This document shows, piece after piece, positions 32,200 to 43,611 of a DNA stretch of 64,000 bases. Position numbers and translations under genes: made by a program. This DNA comes from Culex pipiens pallens (lineage: Eukaryota > Arthropoda > Insecta > Diptera > Culicidae). Within the stretch, counting starts at the first letter, position 1. Each line of letters begins with the position of its first letter. Location: positions 13,798,746-13,862,745 of the forward strand of contig NC_068938.1 of NCBI RefSeq assembly GCF_016801865.2, written 5' to 3'. The notes below the pieces were generated by a model that was not told the DNA's origin, searched no databases, and was given only the letters and a program-made list of their open reading frames with translations.

Positions 32200-33180
32200 T
32201 ATAACTCATCAATAAAGGCTCAAAACATTTTGCTGTCTTCGGAAAAGATGTGTAATTTTATGTCATAAACAACTCTTCAGAACATAGTAGGCCGCTAAAA
32301 TGCTAACATTTTGAGTTATCACCAAAAAAGTGCTTTTTTGGAACATTTTTTCAAAAATGGCGCATATCTCGAGTAGATTTAGAGCTACAAATTTGGTGCC
32401 TTCGACAAACTTTCATAAAATTTTCTCCTCTACAACTTTGCGGAAGACACCAAAGCCCTACAATGTCATCCAACAAAGTTAGTTTGTGGTTGACACCCTG
32501 GAAGGTCGTCACCCTGTATGTCAATAACTTCAAAAGATAGCCCTTATCAAGTACAACAACTCTTCCCAAGACACCATTTGGCTAGGACGTCAAATAAAGG
32601 AGTTATCAATTTATTCCACTTAATTTTGCCATTCCGAACACTGTGGCATTGGAAAGAAGAACTCTTAAAATTTCAGAAAATTTTAGGGTTGGAAGTTTAA
32701 ATTGTTTTATGTGAGTACTTTTTGATTGCAAATTTGATTTTACATCGAAAAATGAAGTTGAAAATTTTTTGCGACCAATTTTTCCATTTTTTGAAAAAAT
32801 CAGTATTGATTCAAAAATTCAAAACTCGCTCAAAGATTTTTTGCACAACCTGGAAATTTCTGAAAAGTTGGCATTTGATGTCCTCTAAAACATATCAAAA
32901 AATAAAAAAACCGTGCATCATTTTTTTCAGTGTAGTCCATATCCATACCTACAACTTTGCCGAAGACACCAAATCGATCAAAAAATTCATTCAAAAGATA
33001 ATTTTTTTTTAAATTTTCATACATCATTTTTGTATGGCCAGCTGCCAAATTTGTATGGACAATTATATGAACAAACTAATGATGCAAAATGGCTTCTTTG
33101 GGCATACCGAAGGCACCAAAAAAGTTTCAGTCGGATTAAAAAATACAAAAATTAAAATTTAAGAAAAAAGACAGATTTCG
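32200..33180. repeat. Dispersed repeat segments (GAAGACACCAAA type)
   Basis: Several blocks with the word CTACAACTTTGC-GAAGACACC (about 32430-32450, 32940-32965) and related ACACCAAA runs. The 32930-33180 part closely matches 3885-4140. Boundaries unclear, non-coding. Confidence 0.5.
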
Positions 33181-33389
33181 TAGAGAATTGCTCTAAGGTT
33201 AAATAACTCCAAAAATTGCCTCTTTTTTTCAACCATCCAAATCAAAAAATGCTTGTAATATTAAAACGGTGCACTTTAGGCTGGTAATTTTTTTATTAAA
33301 ATCATGAGGCATTGTGAGCTGCACCAAATTGTGTTCTGTTTTGATCAAATTAACGTAATTCTTCTTGCACAAAAATGAAATGAAATAAA

Positions 33390-33475
33390 ACAGCAAAGTA
33401 AATTTCCCGGGAAACAGGAAATATATTTTTTCGTTAAATTCCGGGAATTCCCAGGACGGAAAATTGGACGTTCTA
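33390..33475. mobile_element. CCCGGGAAA-rich MITE, right-end fragment
   Basis: TTTCCCGGGAAACAGG, then GGGAATTCCC and the end GAAAATTGGACGTTCTA, matching the right terminus of 16772-18071. Confidence 0.55.
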
Positions 33476-33829
33476 CCGCGACGAAATAGTTAAAACCATA
33501 ATCTACAACCAAAGCGATCAGAAATTTCCTTTCTAGATACACATTTAGAAATATGCACTCAGGAGACTTTTGTGGAAAAAATAATGATGCAAAATGTCTT
33601 CTTTTAACTCATGCACGAAGTTAAAGTCAGATAACAAAAGTGTAATGAAAAGTCGATTTGCGAAAACGCAGAATCTTTCATGGCAGAAATGTTCCACAAT
33701 TAAAAAAAAATCATCTGAGGTCATTGTAGCAAGCTTGAACAAAATTACCCTTTACCGTAACTTGGACCACCCTACTGGTCACTCGTCGGAAAGTGTAAAA
33801 ATTTGCAACCCAAGTTGCTACTAATGTTT

Positions 33830-36110
33830 ATTCCATCCGGAAATCGACCGCGACCACCAAGGTGGAAGGAATTGAAACCGTCTCGCCGACGCAGGGCAAC
33901 GCTCGAATGCCCTGGTCTCTTAAAGCTTCCACCAGCGCCACCTTTATAGAGTGTGTTGGCATAATTGTTTCGTCGATATCAGCTGGCAGATCTTAATCAA
34001 ATGCGTACCTAAATGGAATTGCTATGTTAAAGATGCTTTTAGGTGCTTTAAAGGCCCTGCTGGGTTGGCCTAGTGCCTAGTCAATTAGCAGCGGGAAGAA
34101 AAGTGTTGTGAACAGCTCCTCCCCGCCGGGGGTGTCTAGCAGTTGGCAGACTTTATCAACCAGATCTCTCGTTCCTTGCAGAGAAACGGAGGGTTATGAT
34201 GGAGCTCTTGACGTGTGCCTCCGGAGCGTGTAAAGTGCTACCGTGTTGCGCAGAATAGTTTTCAAGTTCACAGCAGAGCTGCTTTAGATCTTCACCTCAC
34301 TTGGCTTTAATGGCAGGGGGATGGTGGAAATCGCTTAAAAGTAAATACTGCTGCTCCACGTGTTGAGCAGACACACGTGGAGTAGCGCATCCAGGGTGGA
34401 AAGGGTTGTACCATAATCATCGCCCATCATCATCGTCGTCGTTGGTCGTCACTTGGTCTCGTTTGTCACCGGCAGCATGAGCAGGAGCAGCACAAAAGAC
34501 AAATTTCATCACACTCAAATTCACATAAATCTACCCCCTTTGGAGGAACGGTGTGTGTGTCGTTAGCCAAGATATTCAAGTCAACAGGATAGGGCTCCAC
34601 ATGAGCCACGTGTTGTCTCCCCTTTTGGGGAGATGGAAGTTGATGACCAGTCAGGGTTTTGTTAAAGGGATTTGCCTTAAGAAAGGGATCTAGGAGAGGT
34701 CGGCGGTTGGTGTCTTTCGAAGCAGTTAACCCATAACTCGTCACTTAAGAGGCAGTCAATGGGCAAGTGTTGGTGGAAATTAAGTCGCTGATTAAATGTT
34801 TTTTTTTTGCTTAAAAGTGACTAATCACTTACATAGTTTTTTTTCTGTTAAAGGTTATTCCATGCCTCAGATGTGTATAGTACCTTTACACAAGTACGAT
34901 CTCAAGTTTAATGATAAAGAACTATCATAACCATCAACACTATCATGTAACAGCTTCATGGAACATCTTTTTAAGGACTCAATGTATCCCTCTGGCAACT
35001 TCCCATTCTTCTCTTTGCACAGCATCTTTACGACCTGGCTGCGGTTACGTTGTAACACTTATCTCCTATTCTGTTCTTCGCTCTGGAACGCTCAGGATTT
35101 AATGGAGTATTGATGGAGTGCTCTCGTCTTCATGTGCTTGTAGTGCAATCGTTGCTCCGGATCGCAGGTGTTAATTAGTGCTAGTTAATTATTCGTAAAT
35201 TCAATTAAACACTGGCAAATGGATTCACTGCAGACTCGGGTTGAGTTGATAACCATGTCAAAGAGATTTGTAGCTCGTTTTTCCCTTCTTGTTGCAAGAA
35301 CTAGAATAGGGTTTCATTGTTTTCTGAAGCAGTATTGAACAGCACAATTTTTTGTAATTTTGAATCATATTGTCAAATCTTCTAACTTTAAAAAAGTTGC
35401 AAACTCACTATTTAAATGTAATCTCAATTCTGTTGCCTAAAGTATCACCCTAATGGGACCATCCCAGATCGCTTTTACAGGCCCCCAATTTCTATTTCGG
35501 GGCTCTAGCATCGTACATATTTTATTCATCACTCATTCGTCATGAACGCGTTCTGCCATCGTCGTTTTAAGTGCAGTTCGTTCTAAAATTTATACTACAC
35601 ATTTTATGCTACACACCTAACCAACCCCCCTCCTAGACTGGAGGTACTTCCAACATCTACAACAACCCTTCCATCAACGTCGAGTTCGCAGGTCGGTCCT
35701 TTCGGACTACCATGGTGACCACCGTCAGTCTGGTTTCCCTGGGATAATTCTTCGATTTTCGGGATCCAGAGAATGCGACTCGAACCAAACGGTACATCAC
35801 CCGATAATCAACGACGGTTCAGGAATTTCCAGCGTCCCATTACAATTCATGCAAACGCTGTGTTTGGGATAGAATAAGAAGAATTAGCCGGCCGATCCGG
35901 CGATGGGCCACTAGCCTTTGGAGGATGCATTTTGGCCGGTGAAAGAGGATTTGGACGATAGTTTTTACTGGGAAATTCTAGGTGATGGTGGCGCGTCGGC
36001 TATGCTGCAGGTCTGCTGGTCCAATGCATACCAAATTGGGTCATCATTATTCATCGCCGTCATTTGGCTGGATCCTGGGCCTCGTTTGAACCGGGTTGGA
36101 CAGTGTAAAA
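33830..36110. other. GC-richer unique DNA without supported genes
   Basis: About 2.3 kb of mixed unique sequence. Short frames occur in several phases (for example 34744-34466 minus, 35918-36118 plus), but none shows a family motif or coding-like composition. Could be intronic, regulatory or degraded genic DNA. Confidence 0.25.
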
Positions 36111-36361
36111 TGTTGTGACTCGAAACTCGAAGTCGAACAAGTCCATTTTGATTTTTTTCTTTATTGATTTATTTATTTTTTTGAGTGAGTTATTGTATTG
36201 TTCTTGTTATTTTTGTAAGATTGAGTCAATTTTTATACATTGGTGTGGAACGGGACGCCAGTACAAAGACAATTTCTGTTCAACTCAATCCAATTTCTGA
36301 ACATGACAGATTACTGAACTTCGTAAAAAACGGCATCTTCCTCAAAATGCTTTTGAAAACC

Positions 36362-36393
36362 CGATGTGTCGATGTGTCGATGTGTCGATGTGT
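36362..36393. repeat. Microsatellite-like 8-bp tandem CGATGTGT
   Basis: Four consecutive copies of CGATGTGT, the last imperfect. Confidence 0.85.
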
Positions 36394-36677
36394 CAAGATG
36401 GCGATGCCTTTCTTTTTTCTGTTTTAAATTTGAGAAAGTTTCAATAGTTAGTTATTGTATCATTAATCATTACGAATTTTGATACATATCTTGTCAGGTT
36501 CCAAACGTTCGCCAAATGTTCCCAAAAAGTATACAACAAACTTATAGCCTTGAATTGTAAGAACATCTGAAAAATTAAAACGTCAAATATTACATTTATT
36601 ACATTTATCCAACGAGGTTTACCGAGTTAGATAAATACGACGAATGATGAAAAGGTCAAGTGCAACGAGTTACATAC

Positions 36678-38704
36678 GAGCAATTCCAGCCCAAAACAGT
36701 AATTTTTCAGGTACTTTTTCTCGACAATCTCCGATTTCAATGAAACTTTGCAGACATGTTATCCTAGACCTATATAAGCCATTTTTGTGTATATGGAGCC
36801 AGTTTCACTCGATAATAACATTTGAGAAGGGCATAAGTGTTCTAAATATTTTTGTATTTCGTAATTTAAATATTGCTGTACCTCCAAGCCGTTGTATCGT
36901 ATCAAAAAGTGGTCAAAGACAAACTTGTAGGAAATTTGACGGGCTTTCTGGAAAAAATACACTGAAAGAAAAAATCACGCCACTTCTATGAGATTTTTTA
37001 TTTTTAAGTTTAAAAGTCAATTTCGAAGGTGAGCCCACGATTTTTTTTTTTCGTTCAAAATTGTTGTGAAAATAGCCTAAGATGTTACAAAAAGACTGAA
37101 AAATGCAGGATGGCGCAACTCGCCTAAAAAATACAAAAATCATTTGCTGAAACTGTTTTTTTTAAGTGCTCTAACGACAAAATTTTCAAAAACCAAGTGC
37201 GGGAATCGATTCTCCAGACAATCTATACATATAATTTTATATAAAAGTCTCCAATGGAATATAACAAAATTGACTTTTTGGCGGGCATTCAGGGGTTTGT
37301 TTCGGTGGGCATCTTGAGCCCAAATCCCAAATATGAGCTTAATTGGACGTAACAGGAGCTGGCGCTCCGCCCTTCAATTTTAAATGGGATTTAACCCGTA
37401 AAAAATATATTTTTTCAAAAATAGCGTGTAGGCCAGATCCTTGCGCATTTTTTGGTATAAATAACATTGAAGTTTGGAGCACCCAGAAGCTCCTTCAAAG
37501 TTTGGCATTTTTTCGAAAAATCGGCCCGGCAAAAAAGGTATGCATCGCTCCTCGCGACGCCCGAGACGCCATTTGATTTAGCTTGGAGCGATTTTTCGAA
37601 AAGTTGCCAAACTTTGAAGGTCTGTACTCGAGCTGGCTTACACGCTATTGATGTTTTTGGTAAACGCATTGGTGGCAATGCCTCAAAAATAGAAATTTTT
37701 GAAAAAAGTATTTTTACGGGTTAAATCCTACTTAAAATTGAAGGGCAGAGCGCCAGCTCCTGTTACGTCCAATCAAGCTCATATTTGGGATTTGGGCTCA
37801 GTATGCCCACCGGAACAAACACCTGAATGCCCGCCAAAAAGTCCATTTTGTTACATCCTAGTCTCCATGTTTATCATTGTCCTAAGTCCAATCCTTGTGA
37901 AATTACAGCGGTTTTAAAAATAAAAATGTTGAAAAAGTAGATTTTTTGGAGGTTTTTGGCAAATTTTATAACTCAGACTTGATTTTTCAGTCTCGAAAAT
38001 ATTTTTACCAAAAAGTATTGTCTAATTTCCCATACGCTTATCTTTGACCATTTTTCAAAATAACTGTTTTTCTATGATTTAAGCCAGGTTACTATCATCC
38101 ACTGAACTATACTGGAAAAAATGTTGTCAGTCACGATCAATGTTATTAAGCTTATATCTGTTAGCTCATACTTCCAATTGAAATGCTGTAAAAGGCAAAC
38201 TTATGGAAAATTGGACGAGTTTTCCGGTAAACATGTTTTTGAGACTGAAAAATCAAGTCCGGCTTATAGAAATTGCCCAAAAAGGTGAAATGCTCCACCC
38301 TGCATTTTTCATGAGTCTTTTTGTAACATCTTAGACTATTTTCCCAAAAATTTTGAACGAAAAAAATCGAGGGCTCACCTTCAAATTTGACTTTTAAACT
38401 TCAAAATCAAACAATCTCGTAGAAGTGGCGTGTTTTTTTCTTTCAGTATATTTTTTTTCAGAAAGCCCGTCTAATTTCCTACAAGTTTGTCTTTGACCAC
38501 TTTTAGATACGATGCAACGGCTTCGAGATACAGAAATATTTAAATTCCGAATTACAAAAATATTTGAAATGTCATTATCTAGTAAAACTGGCTCCATATA
38601 CACAACAATGGTTTACATAAGCGTGGGAAAACATGTCTACAAAGTTTCATTGAAATCGGAAAGGGTCGGGTACAACCGATTCCCAATTTGACATGGAATT
38701 GCTC
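36678..38704. mobile_element. Long foldback MITE (GAGCAATTCC ends), copy 2 with extra central palindrome
   Basis: Same family as 26207-27900: left end GAGCAATTCCAGC, right end GGAATTGCTC, shared arm blocks (CATGTTATCCTAGACCTATATAAGCC and its inverse). Flanked by ATAC at 36674-36677 and 38705-38708. Its centre (about 37272-37843) is a further inverted repeat not present in copy 1, with arms beginning TTTTTGGCGGGCATTCAGG and an inner GCGCTCCGCCCTTCAATTTTAA / TTAAAATTGAAGGGCAGAGCGC pair. The central piece may be a nested element. Confidence 0.8.
37272..37843. mobile_element. Nested palindromic element
   Basis: Inverted repeats GACTTTTTGGCGGGCATTCA (left) and TGAATGCCCGCCAAAAAGTC (right, with small mismatches), and matching inner blocks around GGAGCTGGCGCTC / GAGCGCCAGCTCC. 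No ORF of interest. Sits at the axis of the larger foldback. Confidence 0.65.
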
Positions 38705-38708
38705 ATAC

Positions 38709-39095
38709 AACATTTTCTTTTAATTCCAAAAAACGCTTTTTGAACGGAATATAATGTCAAACATCCATGTGTTAGGTAAATTAACCACTCGAATAATAAA
38801 ATATTGAAAAAATTATTTCGAATATGTGCTGAAAATTTCAACTATTTAGCACCCATTCCACTGGTATTAATAATTATTAATTATCTTTCCTGTTATTTTT
38901 GGTAGAGAAAAGTAGGCCGTTTCGTCGCTCGAGAATGACAGGATAAGCAAGTAGCTTCATAACAGAAATGTAAAAACATAGGGGAAATTCTCGTATGTTT
39001 GGCATGTTAAGCACTCGCTCCTAACTCCATCCAATTTGCTGATTTTCACTATTTAAACAACTAATTTTGCAAAACTTTTGATAGAAACATGCTTG
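38709..39095. other. Unassigned DNA
   Basis: No supported feature. Confidence 0.35.
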
Positions 39096-39486
39096 CCCGA
39101 GCAGACGGTAATAACATTGGAATAACATTTTTTGATATTTGAAAATACTAAGCCAATAACATTTTATGTTATTTATAACAAGATTGGTTTTTCGTCGTTC
39201 TGAATTATTTGTTATTGGATTGTTATTGTAATAACAGTTTTATATTTTTTTTAGTAATTCTTCGAACAAATCTTTGTTATTATTTTATGTTATTTTTACA
39301 ACTAATCCGATCATCGCAATAACAGTTGGCGGTATTTTTCCATAACAAAAAATGTTATTCCAAAGTTGTTTTGGCTTTCAATTATGTAAAAATTTATTTT
39401 GCAAGAATATTCCATAACACTTTTTGTTATTTTAACAGTATTTGTTATTGAAATGGCATAAATTTAGTTATTACCGCCTGTTCGGG
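39096..39486. mobile_element. CCCGAGCAGACGG MITE, copy A
   Basis: A 391-bp element with terminal inverted repeats CCCGAGCAGACGGTAATAAC and GTTATTACCGCCTGTTCGGG, and an interior of repeated ATAACA/TGTTAT words. TTG lies on both flanks. Five copies are in this window. Confidence 0.85.
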
Positions 39487-39539
39487 TTGTGATTTTTTTT
39501 TAAATCAAATTAGTTTAGGCCAAATAAACCTTGCAAATT

Positions 39540-40740
39540 ATTTGGAAAATTACCCAATTTTCTCACTATCCAATGCATCCTGCTCCGATCAGACTTGCAT
39601 CGAGTGCATCGCCGAGCCATTCCAGGATGCATCGCTCCAAACTTGCGAGTGGAGTACACGCGCCCGCCGTCGGGGTTGATGGAGCCAAAAACGAATTAGA
39701 ACGGACACGCGTCCATCCATCCATCTCCAGCATTTTGGACCGACTCGTGGACCGTCAGCCCTTTCCCTCGTTTGATGGAATCAATCTGGCGATGTAATGG
39801 AAAAATTACTTTATTTGCTGTAAATAATTAATCATCTCACAGCAGCAGCAGTAGCAGCGTTGCTGCATTTAGAAAACTGGGAACTCTGTGCATCTGGCGA
39901 GGACTAGAACTTTGAAATATTCACTCTTTAGACACGAAACTGCGTTCAGCGTCCCCGGGACGCAGAATCGCTCCATTAGCCAGCTAAAAGGTTGTGCGTT
40001 GTGCATTATTCAATTTGCTGTTTGGAAAATGGTGCTACGAAAATTTCCCCCCTCTAATTAGTTTTCGTTCGCCGGTTGATGGTGCCGTCAAAGTACCTCT
40101 CGAAAATGATCTTCCTTCCGACCCATCAAATTAGCCCTAATCATACGCAGCAGGATGCAGTCGAGTGTTTTTACAATCTCCCTAAAGTTGATACAACGGA
40201 AAGGTGCCACGTGGCACGGCCGGCAAGGCCGTCATTTGCAGCCGGTTCGTCCAAATGGTTGGGCCCAAGATGTAAACATATCTGCTAATGACTGGAAACT
40301 CGCATTTTCAATCTGCAAATTAGGGGGGTTGGAGACTGGGAAACAGATTCATCTACCCTCAGTTAGTGGTAAGAGGTGGTGATAGTGACGCAAATCTGTG
40401 CCATCGACCTCCGCTGCTGGCTCGTTTCGTTGATTGCTGGGTAATAATAATTAATCTTCATCTTCATTACCATACCACGACTGGGTTTCCAGGGACGAAT
40501 GTTAAGGAAACTCTGACGCTAGGTAACATGTGGAAATGATGTCTTTGAGCGTCCTACATTTACAAGAGGGATGGAATCGTTACAAGTTTAATCAGATATT
40601 TGAATGATTGATCCCTAAATATCCATTCATTTTACGTAAAATGCAATTTAAAGATCATCAAATCAAAAAATGTAGAGTTGTGTAATCAATATAGCTTCCA
40701 AAAAAGTAAAAAAAAGCTTGAATTATATTCAAATATTCAT
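39540..40740. other. GC-richer unique island
   Basis: Contains a CAG-rich run at 39840-39870, TAATTAATCATC-type sites near 39826 and 40447-40453, and unique GC-rich blocks. Short frames are not recognisable. Candidate regulatory DNA only. Confidence 0.25.
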
Positions 40741-40795
40741 GTCCTTTTTAAACTCCGAAACTTAATTTTTCCTAGATAATAATTCGTCAACATTT

Positions 40796-41232
40796 CCCGA
40801 GCAGACGGAAATAACTTGGTAATAACATTTTTTGATATTTGAAAATACTAGGCCAATAACATTTTTTGTTATTTATAACAAAATTTGTTATTCGTCGTTA
40901 TGATTTCTTTGTTATTCGATTGTAAGACTAATAACAATTTAAGTTTATTCTTCGCATAAATCTTTGTTATTATTTTTTTGTTGTTTTAACAACTAATCGG
41001 ATCATCCCAATAACAGATGGAGGTATTCTTCCATAACAAAAAATGTTATTCCAAAATTGTTTTGGCTTATAACCAATATCAGACCAATTACAAACTTGAT
41101 ATGATAACATAAAATGTTATTAATCTCTTATGCAAAAATTAATTTTTCAAGAAGATTCCATAACACTTTCTGTTATTTTAGCAATATTTGTTATTGAAAT
41201 GGCATGAATTATATTATTACCGTCTGCCCGGG
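40796..41232. mobile_element. CCCGAGCAGACGG MITE, copy B
   Basis: Ends CCCGAGCAGACGGAAATAAC and TATTACCGTCTGCCCGGG; 437 bp; same ATAACA-rich interior, including GATCATCCCAATAACAG and TTTGTTATTCGTCGTTATG. TT on both flanks. Confidence 0.88.
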
Positions 41233-42000
41233 TTCTCAAAAGCAGCAAACCCAACCAAGGAAAATATTTGCCATTAATTACGTATCGTTGACAATTTATT
41301 CAAATTCTGTTTTAATTGATGTTTGCTTATTTCAAATTTAATTTGAGCCACTCTTCAGCCATTTGAGACGGGGGTAAACTTGTTAGTTTAGCTCTCCTTT
41401 TGTCGTTCGCGACAAATCGATTGCACCGTACAAGGATCCCTTTTTGTCGTCGGCGAACAACGGAAAACTGGAGCAACTCCTTCCCCGTTTCTTAGCGCTG
41501 CTGTGACTGACTGCATCCCATTTAACCAGTTTTCCAACTAATTTCCCGCGCCATCATCCTTTTGCGTTGCGTCGTTTTTGTTCCTCGAGAGTAGAAACAC
41601 TTTCACCGCACCCGGGGTTTTTTGGGGGTGTGCGCGCGTACGTTTGATTCATTTTTCCGTTTTCCAGGGAAATTTGACGGAAAATTTAGCTGGGTTGGGA
41701 GGGGGGGGGGAGGAGAATATTTTAATTTCACTCAATTTAGTCGGCGAAAACGTTTTGTCGGTTCGCATTTTGTGACGATGACGATGGTGCCGGCGAGAAG
41801 GCTGTTCGTCGTTGCTCTGCCCTTGTTAAGATGAGGAAAAGCGTCCGCGAAAAACAATGGTTTTCCCGTATTATGTGCTGACGGTGGTGCTGCTGTTGCT
41901 GAAGCTGCGTTCGGTAAGACCGCGAACGTTTTCCAGATGGTGACGGTTGAATTGAACCGGTAGGAGAGGAACAATGGAATCATAGATTTTCATTTGTTTC
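41233..42000. other. GC-richer unique island
   Basis: Includes a G-run at about 41699-41710 and short frames without family features. Nothing assignable. Confidence 0.25.
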
Positions 42001-42975
42001 TTGGAATTTTTCGGAGAACAGTTGGAGGTCTACGGAAGGAATTTAATGCTACTGGCGAGCTTGAAAGAAGTTTCACGAAAAATGCTGTTTTGAAATTGTG
42101 TTTAAAGGAAAATCATGCAAAAGTAAATTAGTTAGACAAAGGTTTCTTTGAAAAATTAATTAATAAAGATTTTTGCCGTGTTCTATTTTTCTAAATTTCC
42201 TATCATTATGAAAAAAAAACTTTGCCAAATCGACCAGAAAATCTCTTCTCAGTTTGATACTTTGGAAAGCATGCAACAAAAATCGTCGCATTTTTTACTT
42301 GCACTTGAAAAAAAAACAATTCCCGTAATCGTGAATTGTGTTCATCATTTCAAGTATGGTGCATTTCACTATAAAGAAGAATTTATTCCTTCGTTATTTT
42401 AAAATTTATGAACACAATTCACGATTCAAAGAACTGTCTTTTTCCGTGTGGATAAAACTTTGTGTGTAATTTTTCAACCGTGATTAAGCTTTATTAATTC
42501 TATTGATATTTAAGACATCTAACTAGCTAAAATAATTCTAAAACGTCATATTCATCAAAAGTAGAATTTAAAAAGAATGTGTGACGAAAGTTCGAATGTA
42601 CAATACGTCGAACGGAAAATAGGTCGAATTTAAAAAAAAAAAGATTTTACAAAAAAAACTTTGGCTGCGAGCATGAATATTCAAAAGCAGCTATGAACAG
42701 GTGTTTTCAACGTTTTTAATAAATTTCACTTTATATTCTTAAATATTAAGAGGCTTCTGAATACCAACTTGGCCCGGCTCGTTCGAAACTTTTTTAAGGA
42801 GGGGTGGGATAAGGGTGGGGTACGTTTCAAAATTTATATGTAAATATATATATAATAAAAATCATTAAAAATTTTCAACAACATTTAAGAAGCGATATTT
42901 TCATTCATCGAAACTGTTTATATTTGAAAGAATGGTAAATTTATTAAAATATTCCAACCATTATTTTTTAAAGAT
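42001..42975. other. Unassigned AT-rich DNA
   Basis: No supported feature. A short inverted repeat, CGTAATCGTGAATTGTGTTCAT (42326-42347) against TGAACACAATTCACGATT (42408-42425), could form a hairpin. Confidence 0.4.
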
Positions 42976-43520
42976 AAATTGTATTTTTTTAAAGAACAGC
43001 TAATAAAAGAAAGAATGAAAAAAAATCAAAAAACCATTACGACAGTCAAAAATAGATTTTTAAAAATAAAAGTATAAAATTGAGAATATTTTAGAAGTCG
43101 AACTTTTTTTTCAAAGAAAAAATGAGCATACTTTAAAATTTAAAAAAAATGCAAAGACATTACGACAGTCAAGAAAAGTTTGTATCAAAAAAACTAAAAA
43201 TATATTTTAGAAGTTGAACATTTTTATGAAAGAACTACTCATGTTTGAAGATTGGAAAAACTCACAAAAATATAAACACAATGAAGAATAGGTCACTTTT
43301 TTGTTAAAAAATATTTTAAGGTAGATTTTTTTACTTAGCAAAGAATTGCTCAGGTTGAAAGATTATGACAATCAAGAATAAGTTGTTTTTTGAATAAATG
43401 TAATCTTAAAAAATATTTTAGAAGTCGAACTTTTTTTTGGAAGAACTGCTCATATGTGAAAGAATGGAATAAACTCACAGAATCATTTTGACAGAGATAA
43501 ATAGGCTGTTAAATAAAAAA
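42976..43520. repeat. Degenerate ~115-bp tandem repeat
   Basis: The phrase TTAGAAGT(C/T)GAACTTTTTTT followed by GAACTGCTCAT-TTGAAAGA and ACAGTCAA-AAT recurs near 43090, 43205, 43320 and 43420. A stray unit is near 45715. Strongly diverged. Confidence 0.5.
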
Positions 43521-43611
43521 TAATTAAAAAATATTAAAAAAAGAATGGAAAAATCATTTAAAAAACAATCAACAATAGGATTTTTTGAAATATATATATG
43601 ACACATTCCGC

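Noticed and set aside
34466..34744. 92-codon minus-strand ORF ending in a Cys/Ser-rich stretch
   Set aside because: The Cys/Ser run comes from a GCTCCTGCTC-type repeat; nothing else supports a peptide gene.
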